In this document: piece after piece, positions 9,362 through 18,889 of the stretch | How positions within the stretch are numbered: the stretch's first letter is position 1 | Layout: the number at the start of each line of letters is the position of its first letter | Assembly: GCF_007860175.1 (NCBI RefSeq) | Contig: NZ_SJPX01000005.1 | Span: 558,001 to 622,000, forward strand | Direction of reading: 5' to 3' | Length of the DNA: 64,000 bases | Origin: Rubripirellula reticaptiva | Lineage (GTDB): Bacteria; Planctomycetota; Planctomycetia; Pirellulales; Pirellulaceae | Position numbers and translations under genes: made by a program | The notes under the pieces: generated by a model | What the model was told of the DNA's origin: nothing | Databases searched by the model: none | The model's input: only the letters and a program-made list of their open reading frames with translations

Positions 9362-10462
9362 CTATTGAAAAACCACTTCGCCATACAGATCGCCTTTTCG
9401 TTTCAGCGTCTTGATGATGGCAATTAAATCGGACGTTGGCACATCGAGGGCGTTCAACGCATCGGCAAGACTTTTTAGTTTTGCGTTAACAGGCAGATCG
9501 TTCGTGTCACCAACTTGGGCAAACCCGCCACTGCCACCGGCTTCGATCCGCAGGCTGCGGTGAGTCACCAAGACCGGCGCGATTTCGACATCCTTCCCAA
9601 TCACCACCACTCCATCACGTTCATTGATGACGACACGCGACGAGTGTCCGGAAATTTGAATGGTCGTACCCAACAGCAAAGCAATAAATTTGATCGGATT
9701 TTCGCTATAAAGTTCGGGGATTGAAACTTCGATGTGCAGCTGGTCGATCGCCCGAGCTCGAGTCCGCGTCGACATTCCCGACGTCGTCGTTGGATCACCA
9801 AGTGTCAGTGAAGAAAAACTGTTGATCTCGTCCTCGATCCGTTGGGCAGTATCGAAACTAGCGAAGTCTTTCTCTAACACCAACGTGATTTTGCCGTCTT
9901 TCTGATAGTTCGCCGCAATCGCAGCCTCCATCTTCGCCCCACCCTGAATCCTGGCTGACGTTGCCGGACCGTCCAATGACACGTTCAGTCGCCCTTGAGC
10001 CATCGCATAAACCGTTGGGTTGTCCGCTCGTGGCCCCAACATCGGCGTCAACATCAACGTGCCGCCTTCCAGACTTTTTGCATTGATCGCATTGACCGTC
10101 ACATCGACCAAGTCACCAGGCTGGGCTCCGACGGTGCTTAAGGTCGCAGTGACAAACACCATCGCTACATTCTTGGCATCAGCAACATCTTCTAAATCCA
10201 AGTTGCCCGTTCGATCGGTCGCCATCGGACCACCCATCAATTGCATCATCCGAGCGAGCGCGCGAGCCGTCGGCGCAGCATCCGAGTCACCGGTCCCACG
10301 CAGTCCCACGACCAATCCCAACCCTTGCAACGTGTTGGTTTCCTGGCCTTTCACGCGGCAGATATCGCCCAATTTCAGCCCCGCTGCGTCGCAACGGCCC
10401 ACCACGCACACAATCATTGCCAATGCGGCAGGCGTGACGACTAGGCGTTTTAGAAATGACAT
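9362..10462 (-). CDS. flgI: Flagellar P-ring protein
   Basis: Forms the periplasmic P-ring around the rod. The 366-residue product has a Sec signal peptide (cut after VVGRCDA) and the classic FlgI blocks: LGDICRVKGQETNTLQGLGLV at the mature N-terminus, VNAINAKSLEGGTLMLTPM, and the C-terminal LADALNALDVPTSDLIAII. ATG at 10462 is preferred to an upstream TTG at 10507 because it starts directly at the signal peptide. Its presence with flgH shows a Gram-negative-type basal body. Confidence 0.96.
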   Translation of the reverse strand: MSFLKRLVVTPAALAMIVCVVGRCDAAGLKLGDICRVKGQETNTLQGLGLVVGLRGTGDSDAAPTARALARMMQLMGGPMATDRTGNLDLEDVADAKNVAMVFVTATLSTVGAQPGDLVDVTVNAINAKSLEGGTLMLTPMLGPRADNPTVYAMAQGRLNVSLDGPATSARIQGGAKMEAAIAANYQKDGKITLVLEKDFASFDTAQRIEDEINSFSSLTLGDPTTTSGMSTRTRARAIDQLHIEVSIPELYSENPIKFIALLLGTTIQISGHSSRVVINERDGVVVIGKDVEIAPVLVTHRSLRIEAGGSGGFAQVGDTNDLPVNAKLKSLADALNALDVPTSDLIAIIKTLKRKGDLYGEVVFQ

Positions 10463-10523
10463 TTTGCTTACGGGATAGTTGGTACGGAAAAAGACTTTCT
10501 GAATCAATCAGCTACTTGTTGAC

Positions 10524-11336
10524 TTAGAACGGCTTGAAGCGATCAATCCACCGAGCCAACCAGCCTCGCTTGTAACCGTCTCGCAAGTGTCCTTGATCTT
10601 CCTTCAAGATTTCAAGGTCGATCAGATCCTTACTCAGGACGACATTGTCGGGTGCAATGTCTTGCGCACGACAAATTCCCGTCAGCGACGTTTCCCACAG
10701 GTTATCGTTGATGCGAATCGATTTCCGTGCTTCTAAAACCAAAGATCCGTTGGCCCGGATGTCGACGACCGTCGCGGCGATATTGAACGTCATCGATTCT
10801 CGTGACTGAATCGACGATTGCGCGCGATAGTTAGTGTTCGATTCGGCAGCAATCGCAGGATCGCCGCTCGGTTGGGGATCAGTTCGCAGTTGTCCGTTGG
10901 TTAGCTTGATCCAATCCGTCAAGATCGCTTCATAGAGCGTTTGTTTCCGTTGGTTCGCCGAACCATCCGCTAGCACTCGAGTGATTTCGTCAACGCGAAT
11001 GGTGACCACATCATTTTTTTGGAAGGTGCGCATCGGAGAAGCTGGTTGATAAGTCCAACTTGCACGATCAATCAACACGGCGGGCCGATCGAGAGCCATC
11101 TGGCCGTCACCTGATGCGGTGGGCGCAGGCATCAGATTAGGTGGTACCGTTTGACGCGTGATCGACTGCTCTGCAACCGATTGGCCAGGTGTTGCACGAG
11201 GTGCCATCGCGGGCATCGGCGCGTACATCAACGAACTGTTCTGGGCGTTCACATTCGCCATCAGGGCAAACAATGCAATCGTCGCAGCGCAGGCCCAGGC
11301 CACCAGGATTCGCTTGCGTGAGTTTTGGTTCTTCAT
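10524..11336 (-). CDS. flgH: Flagellar L-ring protein
   Basis: Outer-membrane L-ring subunit. The 270-residue protein has an N-terminal signal segment (ILVAWACAATIALFALMANVNAQ), a Pro/Met-rich linker, and the FlgH core: FQKNDVVTIRVDEITRV, ESMTFNIAATVVDIRANGSL and GICRAQDIAPDNVVLSKDLI. Unlike enteric FlgH, I see no lipobox cysteine, so it is probably a Sec-secreted rather than lipidated form. ATG at 11336 is chosen; a GTG at 11351 is possible. It follows flgA closely. Confidence 0.93.
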   Translation of the reverse strand: MKNQNSRKRILVAWACAATIALFALMANVNAQNSSLMYAPMPAMAPRATPGQSVAEQSITRQTVPPNLMPAPTASGDGQMALDRPAVLIDRASWTYQPASPMRTFQKNDVVTIRVDEITRVLADGSANQRKQTLYEAILTDWIKLTNGQLRTDPQPSGDPAIAAESNTNYRAQSSIQSRESMTFNIAATVVDIRANGSLVLEARKSIRINDNLWETSLTGICRAQDIAPDNVVLSKDLIDLEILKEDQGHLRDGYKRGWLARWIDRFKPF

Positions 11337-11358
11337 CGCTATTGTTTTCACTTTTGCG

Positions 11359-12528
11359 TTATCGAACGATGGGCGATCGAGTCACGATCTCGACAACGCC
11401 ATGCTGGGCAACGCGAGCAAGCAGTCGTTTTCGTGGATTGATGGTCTCGATTTCAATCAGATCGGATTCCGATCCATCGCCGAGCGATTTTCCGTTGGTA
11501 GTAACAGTCACTCCGCCGCCAATCACGCGAACTTCGACCAAGTCACCACGGTGAATTAGAATGGGGAAACCGAATTGGTCGTGGCGAATCGCCTGACCGA
11601 CTCGCAGGTTGGCCCGCACTTCCTGCCCGATTAGCACCGACATATCAGCCACCGCATTGGGATCAATATTTTCGGGAGCCATCCGTTTGAGTGTGATGTC
11701 GGTTTCTTGGATACGATGCCCGCGTCCCATGCTTCGTGTCGGTACGACCACTTCGGGATACGAAACAAGGTTGACGTTCACTTCCGATTCAATTGGTCCG
11801 TTGATGGACCGAGCAACGACAAGAAAACGACAGGGTCCGTCATCGATCGGCGTCACTGCCTCCATGTGGGTGACTCCGCTCATCGATTGCAAGGCGACCA
11901 ACTCAGTCTGGTCGGCGGGAACCTCCACGGCGTAGGCGTCGTCAACATCAGGATAAAATTGCTCCATCGCTATTTCAATCCAGTGGATGACACGCTTCGC
12001 ATCAATGTGTGAAAGCGCCGGTGCATTGGCTTGCGTTGGAATTCGTTGATCCGTACTGGACTCGTAGCCGACTGCGTTGACTGAATGGTCGTTCGTAATT
12101 GTATGAAAATCATTTACCCCGGATTTAGCCCGGCGGGCTGCAACTTCATCGGGTGTCGGCTGTCGATAGACAACACGAACTTCGTTGGGTCCGAACCAAT
12201 CGATCATGCGCGGCGTCGCCTCGGCGGCAAGGATTGCCTTACCAAGTCTTTCGCGGCGGATCGTCATGGCTTCGCCACTGACCGGCACCAATCCAATGGC
12301 CGCTCGCCGCAGTCGCTGCCAACCGGCTTGGTTGGGGTCGACCGGTTGGACGACGTCACCGAGGCGGACGATCGATGAAGTAACCGTGACGGGTGAAATG
12401 ATTCGAAATCCCCAGCGTGTTCCAGCATCGACGGATGCATTGAAGGCACCACCGTAATCTTGCGCACCCGCCTTGGACACGATCAGTGTCATGGCGGCGA
12501 ATATCAAGATGCGACGGAAAAACAGCAT
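11359..12528 (-). CDS. flgA: Flagellar P-ring assembly chaperone FlgA (long form)
   Basis: Periplasmic chaperone for P-ring formation. It has a signal peptide (cut after VSKAGA), an N-terminal FlgA block with IVRLGDVVQPVDP, and the C-terminal SAF/ChapFlgA domain with VVVPTRSMGRGHRIQETDI, LIGQEVRANLRVGQAI and HRGDLVEVRVIGGGVTVTT. At 389 residues it is longer than the roughly 220-residue enteric protein; the extra length lies in a middle region (about residues 135-215). Same operon as flgG and flgH. Confidence 0.93.
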   Translation of the reverse strand: MLFFRRILIFAAMTLIVSKAGAQDYGGAFNASVDAGTRWGFRIISPVTVTSSIVRLGDVVQPVDPNQAGWQRLRRAAIGLVPVSGEAMTIRRERLGKAILAAEATPRMIDWFGPNEVRVVYRQPTPDEVAARRAKSGVNDFHTITNDHSVNAVGYESSTDQRIPTQANAPALSHIDAKRVIHWIEIAMEQFYPDVDDAYAVEVPADQTELVALQSMSGVTHMEAVTPIDDGPCRFLVVARSINGPIESEVNVNLVSYPEVVVPTRSMGRGHRIQETDITLKRMAPENIDPNAVADMSVLIGQEVRANLRVGQAIRHDQFGFPILIHRGDLVEVRVIGGGVTVTTNGKSLGDGSESDLIEIETINPRKRLLARVAQHGVVEIVTRSPIVR

Positions 12529-12576
12529 GAATGTCTTGCGTTTGGGTGGTGGTAAGGATTCGGCCCGCTCAGCGGA

Positions 12577-13383
12577 CTAGAAACGTTTCAGGTTGGTGAT
12601 CGTTTGCATGATCTGGTCGCCGGCTTGAACGGCTTGGCTGTTGAGTTCAAAGGCGCGCTGCGTGGTGATCAGGTCAATCAGTTCTTGCACGGGCTGAACG
12701 TTGGACGCTTCCAAGTTACCTTGCTGAAGCGTGCCGAGTCCTTGATCGCCTGGATTGGCGACTTGTTCCTGCCCCGATGCATCGGTTTGCATGTACATGT
12801 TTTCGCCGACTTTTAACAAGCCATCGGGATTGATGAATTGAGCCAATTGCAATTGGCCTTGATTGGCTAGTTCGACCTGTCCGGGGACTCGGGTCATGAC
12901 TTGCCCATCGGCCGTGATTTGGATTGCCGTTGCATCTTGGGGGATCGTGATCGGCGGATCGAGTAATCGGCCCACTTGCGCCGAACCAATCACCAACTGG
13001 CCATTTGCGTTGATGTCTAGATTGCCAGCGCGGGTGTACATGGGCTGCTGAGTGGAAGGATCAAGCACGCGAAGAAACCCGCGTCCGGTGATCGCCATGT
13101 CCAACTCACGCCCCGTCTGCTGGAGCGTCCCTTGGCTATGATCGGTTTGAGTGCTGGTCACTCGCACGCCCAGACCGACCTGAGTTCCGACGGCGGTCGG
13201 TGTCTGGCTGGCATCTTGGACGCCGGGATAAACTTCCGTTCGATACAAAAGGTCTTCGAAGTTTGCCCGGTCTTTCTTGAAACCGGTCGTGTTGATGTTG
13301 GCCAGGTTGTTGGCGATGACATCCAACTTGGTTTCCATCGCCCCCATGCCGGTGGCGGCGGTGTAAAGAGTTTGAACACTCAT
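12577..13383 (-). CDS. flgG: Flagellar distal rod protein
   Basis: Distal rod subunit. The 268-residue length is typical. The N-terminal rod domain (LDVIANNLANINTTGFKK) and the C-terminal helix (NVQPVQELIDLITTQRAFE, then QIMQTITNL) that pack in the rod are both present; the central region has YTRAGNLDINANGQLV. It follows flgF by 67 bases. Confidence 0.96.
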   Translation of the reverse strand: MSVQTLYTAATGMGAMETKLDVIANNLANINTTGFKKDRANFEDLLYRTEVYPGVQDASQTPTAVGTQVGLGVRVTSTQTDHSQGTLQQTGRELDMAITGRGFLRVLDPSTQQPMYTRAGNLDINANGQLVIGSAQVGRLLDPPITIPQDATAIQITADGQVMTRVPGQVELANQGQLQLAQFINPDGLLKVGENMYMQTDASGQEQVANPGDQGLGTLQQGNLEASNVQPVQELIDLITTQRAFELNSQAVQAGDQIMQTITNLKRF

Positions 13384-13450
13384 GGAATCGACTTGGGGTT
13401 AGGGTGTTAGGTTTTGGTTTCAAATGCGATCGAAATACGGAAATTTATCG

Positions 13451-14203
13451 CTACGCCTGCAGCACTCGCGAGATCAACGATCCCATCACCGAATCTTGGT
13501 TTTGAATCATGCGCACGTTGGCTTCGTAAACTCTAGACGTCTCGATCAATTCCATCATCGCGCCGGTGGGCTGAACGCCGGACTGTTCCAACATTCCGGC
13601 GACGACCTTACGCCCACCACCACCGACGACATCAAACGGTGCCATGGGCTTGAACTGGTTTCCGCCAAGATGGGAAATGTCGCCCATGCTTTTGGGCTTG
13701 GCCAACATCAGTTCCCAAGTATTTTCGCCCTGGCGAACCCGGCCTTCGGGCATGACTTGGACCGGAATGCCAGGCTGGACTTGGATTGGGGAACCGTCAC
13801 TGGCTAAGACTTGTTCGCCCGACGGATTGATCATCTGGCCTTTGGAATCGAACAGAAAATCGCCGGCTCGGGTCAACAGTTGCTGGTCGCCGCGCTTCAG
13901 AACAAAGAACGTTTCTTCGTCATTGATCGCAAAGTCGAGATCGCGATCCGTCTTCTTCATTGGCCCGACCGCAAATTGAGTTGCCGAGCGCTGGATTGTG
14001 ACTCCGCCACCGATATCGTCAGCCCCTCCGAGTCCGGGCGGAACTTCGCCACCCTCGATCATTTCAGCGAACCGTGCTTGCAGAACCGTTTCCTCCGGCT
14101 TGAAACCGGTCGTCGAAACGTTTGCCAGGTTATTGCTGAGCACCTGCATTCGGTGGCTCTGTGCGTGAGCACCGGCCGCGGATAGGTAAACGCCATAGGG
14201 CAT
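13451..14203 (-). CDS. flgF: Flagellar basal-body rod protein, FlgF-type
   Basis: Proximal rod subunit of the FlgF/FlgG family. The 250-residue protein has the N-terminal motif MQVLSNNLANVSTTGFKPE, a middle YTRAGDF-like block (LLTRAGDFLFDSKGQM), and the C-terminal rod helix ATTR replaced by MMELIETSRVYEANVRMIQ. It is the first gene of the operon. The flgF rather than flgG identity rests on the adjacent canonical flgG and on divergence in the middle domain. Confidence 0.85.
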   Translation of the reverse strand: MPYGVYLSAAGAHAQSHRMQVLSNNLANVSTTGFKPEETVLQARFAEMIEGGEVPPGLGGADDIGGGVTIQRSATQFAVGPMKKTDRDLDFAINDEETFFVLKRGDQQLLTRAGDFLFDSKGQMINPSGEQVLASDGSPIQVQPGIPVQVMPEGRVRQGENTWELMLAKPKSMGDISHLGGNQFKPMAPFDVVGGGGRKVVAGMLEQSGVQPTGAMMELIETSRVYEANVRMIQNQDSVMGSLISRVLQA

Positions 14204-14289
14204 GAGAGACTGCCTCGGAAGGAGTCGCGGGGAATTACGAAACTTGAGCCTTTGTGGCTAACAATTTTCAGATTCCTCGCACAACCCCA

Positions 14290-14303
14290 GTCTGAGGTCA
14301 GAC
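14290..14303. repeat. Short inverted repeat upstream of flgF
   Basis: A perfect 6-base inverted repeat with 2-base spacer (GTCTGA GG TCAGAC) lies about 90 bases upstream of the flgF ATG in the probable promoter region of the flagellar operon. It could be an operator half-site pair or chance. No sigma-28 or sigma-54 type promoter was recognised next to it. Confidence 0.25.
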
Positions 14304-14378
14304 GGAGCAAAAGCGGCTTTTCGGGGCCTGCCGAGGCGATGTCGATCCGGACGCTGCCTCATCTCGCACCCAAACAAA

Positions 14379-14408
14379 AAGAGCCGGCATGTTTCCATGC
14401 CGGCTCTT
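14379..14408 (-). terminator. Rho-independent terminator of the vWA gene
   Basis: A perfect 13-base-pair stem (AAGAGCCGGCATG on the plus strand) with a 4-base loop, followed on the minus strand by TTTTTGTTT. It begins 33 bases after the stop of the 1482-residue vWA gene and so separates that gene from the flagellar operon that follows in the same direction. Confidence 0.92.
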
Positions 14409-14440
14409 CCATCATTTGGTTTCTTAGTTAACTCTAACCG

Positions 14441-17400
14441 TTAGTTACCAAGTCCGCCTGCGGCACCGCCCGTAGCCGCGCCTCCAAGGCCGCCCGCAGC
14501 ACCACCGGCCTGAGTCGTCGACTCTCCCGACACGAAGTTGAACGTCGAAACGTCGCCAACTTGTGAAAAGATAGGTGCAGGTGAAATCCGCACATATCGA
14601 CGATCGGCCGAGATAATCGCCAGCGTTGAATTCGAGGCACCTTCGGGAAGCACGGTAAGCTGAGGCTGGAAACCAACCGCACCACGACGAGCGAACCCGC
14701 CTGGGCCGTTCACCGTTGTGACGCCGCCGGTGATCGCCTGGATGTCGTTGAACAGGTCCGTTAAGACTTGCCCGCTGCCACCCGGAACGTTGGGATCACC
14801 GCCAAATTGGGCCAACACTTCGTTCTGAACCTTACGTTGAACGTCACGCAGGTTCGCCAACTGAGCTTCGCCAACTTCTTCGACTCGCTTGCCCTGCTTG
14901 ACTTCGAAGATCACCAACGCGTCTTTTTCGGTCAACGGAACTTCTTGACGAATGAAACGTTGGCTTGGACGACCAACATCGGTCAACACTTCGACTGAAA
15001 CGCGGCCTGTCGAGACATTGCCCCAAACTCGGCGAACCAGCAATCGATACTGGCCGCTGAATCCTTGGGGACAAAGGTAAGTTTCCGAAACCGTACCCTC
15101 GACATCACTGACACTTCCGGGGAATGCATCCCCGACCAGAGTGCCACCGCCTGCCGTCGCACGATTCTCAAACGAACAAACAGTACCCGATGGCTCTTCG
15201 ACCGCCAAATCGATATCCGCATCACCCGTCCATGAAACGCGTACGATCACGTCGTGCGATGCAGCCAATTTCAACGCGTTATTAAACGTTGCAGCCAATT
15301 CAGTTTTACCTTGCTCAACCAGATCGGCATGAGTCGCACGAGCGACCAAGCGAGCTTCTTCGACAATGGCACTGAAGCTCTCGGGCCAAGCTTGACCCAG
15401 GATGCCTTCGCATGCCCACATCAAACCCTCGACGTCGTTGATCTGCCGAGCCATTCGCATGCCCATCACGTAGGTTTCGCGACGATACGGATCGATGACC
15501 GCGACGTTTTTGCAAAGTTCAAGAGCGGCCTTCGCTGAACCAACTTCTTCCAGTCTTGCCGCAACGTGCAAAACATCTTGAGGCGTTTCAGCGAAATCAA
15601 CTGCCGACAATAAAGCGCGCTCAACTTCTTCGGCAGGCGCCGAGGTTGCCTTCAAGGCAATCGCATACGCCTGGTACATCCACGGTTGAACGTGCCCTGC
15701 ACGCATCGCACCGGCGATCGCATCTCGCGCCTGTGCGAATTGTTCGACGGCACCTTCCACGTCACCCTTGGCTTGCAAACGAGTTGCCTTGGCCGAATTG
15801 AACGCGACCGTTGATCGAACGCGTTGATCCAAAATGGTCAAGTCTTTCGCGTCCGCAATCGATTGGTCGGCAAAGTAAGCGTCCCAAGCATCGCTGCGAG
15901 ATTGACCTTCGCCGACCTTCAACACAATTGCGCTGATCGACGGGTCATTCTTGCTGATCGACTTAGCCGCGGACTCCTCTTTGGCAGTCTTGTTTGACGC
16001 CGGCGCTGACGAAGTCGACTTGGTACCAAGCGTAACATCGTCGGGAACAGCGAACATACCGCCACCGCCGCCCATGCCGCCGCCACCCATACCGCCGCCC
16101 ATGCCGCCGCCCATGCCGCCGCCGCCCATTCCGCCGCCCATGCCACCGCCGCCGCCGCCCATGCCGCCGCCCATGCCGCCACCCATGCCGCCGCCGCCAC
16201 CCAACTGGATGATTGGCACGACCAAGTCACCAACCGGATAGACCTTGTTGATCAAGTTCTCTTCGGCTGCTTCGATCGTGGTGATCTGCATGACTTCGTC
16301 TTTGATGACGTAGGTCAACTCGTTTTCTCGCAGCATCAAACGCAAGAACGATCGCAATGAAACGTTCTTCAATGTCAAAGTCACTGGCTCGTCTCGCGAG
16401 ATACCAATTTCTTCAAGCGCTTTATTGTCGATCACGATTGGAATGTCGTGAGCCTTGGCAAGCGCATCAACGGCCTCGCCAAGCGGCATGTCAACGAAAG
16501 TTTGCGATGTTTCATCACCTAGCGCCGTTTGAATCCGACGTTCGGTTTCATTGTCGCCAACCAATTCAATCGCACCGTATCGTTCCAAACGACGACGGCT
16601 CATTCGTTGCCAGACATCGGCATCGGGATAAACAATTGGAGGTTCGTCAACGAACGGGATATTACCTTTCAGCACCAACGAGAACGCATCGACAAAGTTC
16701 CGTTCTCGCATTTCGCGATAACGACGGTCGCGGTCATAAACCTGCAACATCAACGGTTCGTCGGTAAAGTGACGACCAGCTACCGAGTCACGGGTGATCG
16801 TGTCACCAGCGATTCTGGCAAACTCGAGCGAAACGACACCGTCGGCTTCATCGTAACGACCTTCGTCGATCAACGCGTTCATTTGCTCCGACAATGTCTT
16901 CAATGTCGATTCACGACGGAAAGTTTCAGCCAGCATCCGTTGAGATGCGTTCGCGGTCGAAACGATTTGTTCGAGGTTACGTTGTCCTTCACTGTATTCA
17001 GCCTCTTTGCGACTTGCGATTTGAATCGCCGATCGGACCTTCGACAACAATTCGCGTCGAAGTTGCGGGTCTAAGTCCGGCGTCGTTTCGACGTTGGCCA
17101 ATAGACTCTTCAGCGAACCGGCAACATTCGTTGGATCCGTTCGCATTTGCTTTTCAGCTTGGGCCAAAGCCGCATTGACGTTCGCACGCATGCGACCGTC
17201 GTTGGCGGATCGTTCCGCACGAACGCGGTCAAGCAATTCGCCGCCTGGTTCAGTAACGCCCTGGTCCGCAGGACGACCAAAACCTGAGAAGTCGTCGAAG
17301 CCGCTGGCACGAGGTGCCATGGGTGCTGCTTGAACCGCAGCCGGTGGCGCTGCTGCCGCAGGTGGCGGAGTTTCAATCGCCGGTGCAACTGGCGCAGGTT

Positions 17401-18889
17401 CGACAACTGCTGCCGCAGCAGGTTCTTCGCCGAATAAACCGCCATCATCTGCATCCATCGGTGCGTCAGCAGCCCCGCCAAACGGATCGTCGCCAGCGGC
17501 GGCGAACGGATCGTCCATCGCAGCAGGTGGAGCCGGTGGTGCCGGTGCATCGGCCGGGGCGTCACCGCCACCACCGAAAATATCATCGAAAGCCCCACCG
17601 TCATTTTGAATCACTAAACGGTTGCCTGCGGCTTTTTCAAGCATCACAGCTTCGGTGTTATTCGGATCCGCCTGCAGCGCCATGTCGGCGACCGCTTTAG
17701 CGCCCCGTTTGTTTCCTTGTTGCAACGCCATGTTACCGGCGCGAACCAGAGCTTCCGAATTGGCCGTCATCATGCGAGCCGTCTGACGCAGCATCGGCGA
17801 TCCGGCAGTCGCCAAACGCAAACCTTGATCCGCCTTCGCTTTTTCAACCAATCCACCCAAGAACGCAAAGTCCGGATGCGCATTTTCGAGTTCAGCGTCC
17901 ACCAAGATACGAATCGACGAAGTCGACGTTTCTCCGGTGAATGTCATAGCACCGCTCGTCTTGGCATCAGCATCCAGTTCGCCCACGAGAATCGAGTCAC
18001 GGTCCAAACGCAGAGGCGGCAAACGGTTGGCTTGAACCGACTTCATTCCGCCCATCATCTTGGCTTCGGTCAACCAGATCGGTGACATCGTCGCGCTGCG
18101 AGCCACTTGAGGTGCTAGGACCGTCGTCGAGGCATCCGAACCCTCGGCAACGACTCCGATCACGCCGCCGGTTTGATTGGCAAGCACGCCCATCAATTCA
18201 ACGTTCGTGGCTGGGCCGATCGCCAACGAGTGGACGGAAATCCGGTCGGCCCGCAAGGCACTGATCAAAGCACCGAAACGGTCGACGTCGCCCATCGCAT
18301 CAAGCGACGAACCATCACCGATATAGACGATTGAACGAGTGTGATTTTGCGGTTCAGCAACCAGCGCCGATCGAACTGCGTCGATGACGGCAACCATGTT
18401 CGTGTTGCCAAGCGGCAAACGCTTCTTTAGCTGGGCCACGGCCGGCTCGACCGATTTCCCGGAAGTGAACGATCCGGTCAAGTCGGTAGCGTGGACGTCG
18501 GCTGCGTAAACTCGCACCCGGTCGCCCGCACGCAACTTGCCTGCGATCGAACGCACCGCAGCGATCGAATCACTTCGATAGCTGCCGACTTGGCTGGCCG
18601 ACGTGTCGACCAATAATACGACATCCGCCGGCGCCTTTTCGGCAGCCATCATCAGCGCGTCGTCAGCCGATGGCTGGACCGAAGCGGCGAAATACCCGCT
18701 GCCGTCGGTGACCCGGTAGGTCGCAATGCGAACCTGAGCCCCGTCGGTACCCGCGGATTGGACGGTGTCCGCAGACGCAGTGGCAACAGTAGATTGGGCA
18801 GCCAGTGAAGGCACCCAGATCACTCCGGCCATCGCCCAAGTGAATACGTTTCGTGCGACGTGTCGCAATCCCATGAGAAATTTCTCCAT
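14441..18889 (-). CDS. Giant secreted von Willebrand A protein with secretin-like and Gly/Met-rich segments
   Basis: A 1482-residue exported protein with a signal peptide (about residues 10-31, AMAGVIWVPSLAAQ). Residues about 88-260 form a vWA domain with MIDAS start DTSAS (95-99) and the later GDGSS loop. A TPR-like and Ala/Pro/Asp-rich linker follows. Around 815-880 a segment (VTLTLKNVSLRSFLRLMLRE) resembles the STN/secretin N-domain. Residues about 895-945 are almost pure Gly-Met. The C-terminal half has helical repeats and, near 1214-1300, a DUF2135-like block (GDADIDLAVEEPSGTVCSFE). It probably works in the periplasm or at the outer surface in ligand or protein binding; the exact role is unknown. 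It has its own strong terminator and about 460 bases upstream without a gene. Confidence 0.85.
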   Translation of the reverse strand: MEKFLMGLRHVARNVFTWAMAGVIWVPSLAAQSTVATASADTVQSAGTDGAQVRIATYRVTDGSGYFAASVQPSADDALMMAAEKAPADVVLLVDTSASQVGSYRSDSIAAVRSIAGKLRAGDRVRVYAADVHATDLTGSFTSGKSVEPAVAQLKKRLPLGNTNMVAVIDAVRSALVAEPQNHTRSIVYIGDGSSLDAMGDVDRFGALISALRADRISVHSLAIGPATNVELMGVLANQTGGVIGVVAEGSDASTTVLAPQVARSATMSPIWLTEAKMMGGMKSVQANRLPPLRLDRDSILVGELDADAKTSGAMTFTGETSTSSIRILVDAELENAHPDFAFLGGLVEKAKADQGLRLATAGSPMLRQTARMMTANSEALVRAGNMALQQGNKRGAKAVADMALQADPNNTEAVMLEKAAGNRLVIQNDGGAFDDIFGGGGDAPADAPAPPAPPAAMDDPFAAAGDDPFGGAADAPMDADDGGLFGEEPAAAAVVEPAPVAPAIETPPPAAAAPPAAVQAAPMAPRASGFDDFSGFGRPADQGVTEPGGELLDRVRAERSANDGRMRANVNAALAQAEKQMRTDPTNVAGSLKSLLANVETTPDLDPQLRRELLSKVRSAIQIASRKEAEYSEGQRNLEQIVSTANASQRMLAETFRRESTLKTLSEQMNALIDEGRYDEADGVVSLEFARIAGDTITRDSVAGRHFTDEPLMLQVYDRDRRYREMRERNFVDAFSLVLKGNIPFVDEPPIVYPDADVWQRMSRRRLERYGAIELVGDNETERRIQTALGDETSQTFVDMPLGEAVDALAKAHDIPIVIDNKALEEIGISRDEPVTLTLKNVSLRSFLRLMLRENELTYVIKDEVMQITTIEAAEENLINKVYPVGDLVVPIIQLGGGGGMGGGMGGGMGGGGGGMGGGMGGGGMGGGMGGGMGGGGMGGGGGMFAVPDDVTLGTKSTSSAPASNKTAKEESAAKSISKNDPSISAIVLKVGEGQSRSDAWDAYFADQSIADAKDLTILDQRVRSTVAFNSAKATRLQAKGDVEGAVEQFAQARDAIAGAMRAGHVQPWMYQAYAIALKATSAPAEEVERALLSAVDFAETPQDVLHVAARLEEVGSAKAALELCKNVAVIDPYRRETYVMGMRMARQINDVEGLMWACEGILGQAWPESFSAIVEEARLVARATHADLVEQGKTELAATFNNALKLAASHDVIVRVSWTGDADIDLAVEEPSGTVCSFENRATAGGGTLVGDAFPGSVSDVEGTVSETYLCPQGFSGQYRLLVRRVWGNVSTGRVSVEVLTDVGRPSQRFIRQEVPLTEKDALVIFEVKQGKRVEEVGEAQLANLRDVQRKVQNEVLAQFGGDPNVPGGSGQVLTDLFNDIQAITGGVTTVNGPGGFARRGAVGFQPQLTVLPEGASNSTLAIISADRRYVRISPAPIFSQVGDVSTFNFVSGESTTQAGGAAGGLGGAATGGAAGGLGN
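16055..16203 (-). repeat. In-frame Gly/Met low-complexity tract
   Basis: About 150 bases built from degenerate 9- and 12-base units of the gccgcccat type encode a tract of Gly runs separated by single Met residues inside the vWA protein. It is a coding microsatellite-like region likely to vary in length by slippage. Confidence 0.85.

Noticed and set aside
16055-16203. CRISPR-like short repeats
   Set aside because: The repeats are in frame, have no spacers of constant length, and encode a Gly/Met tract of the vWA protein.
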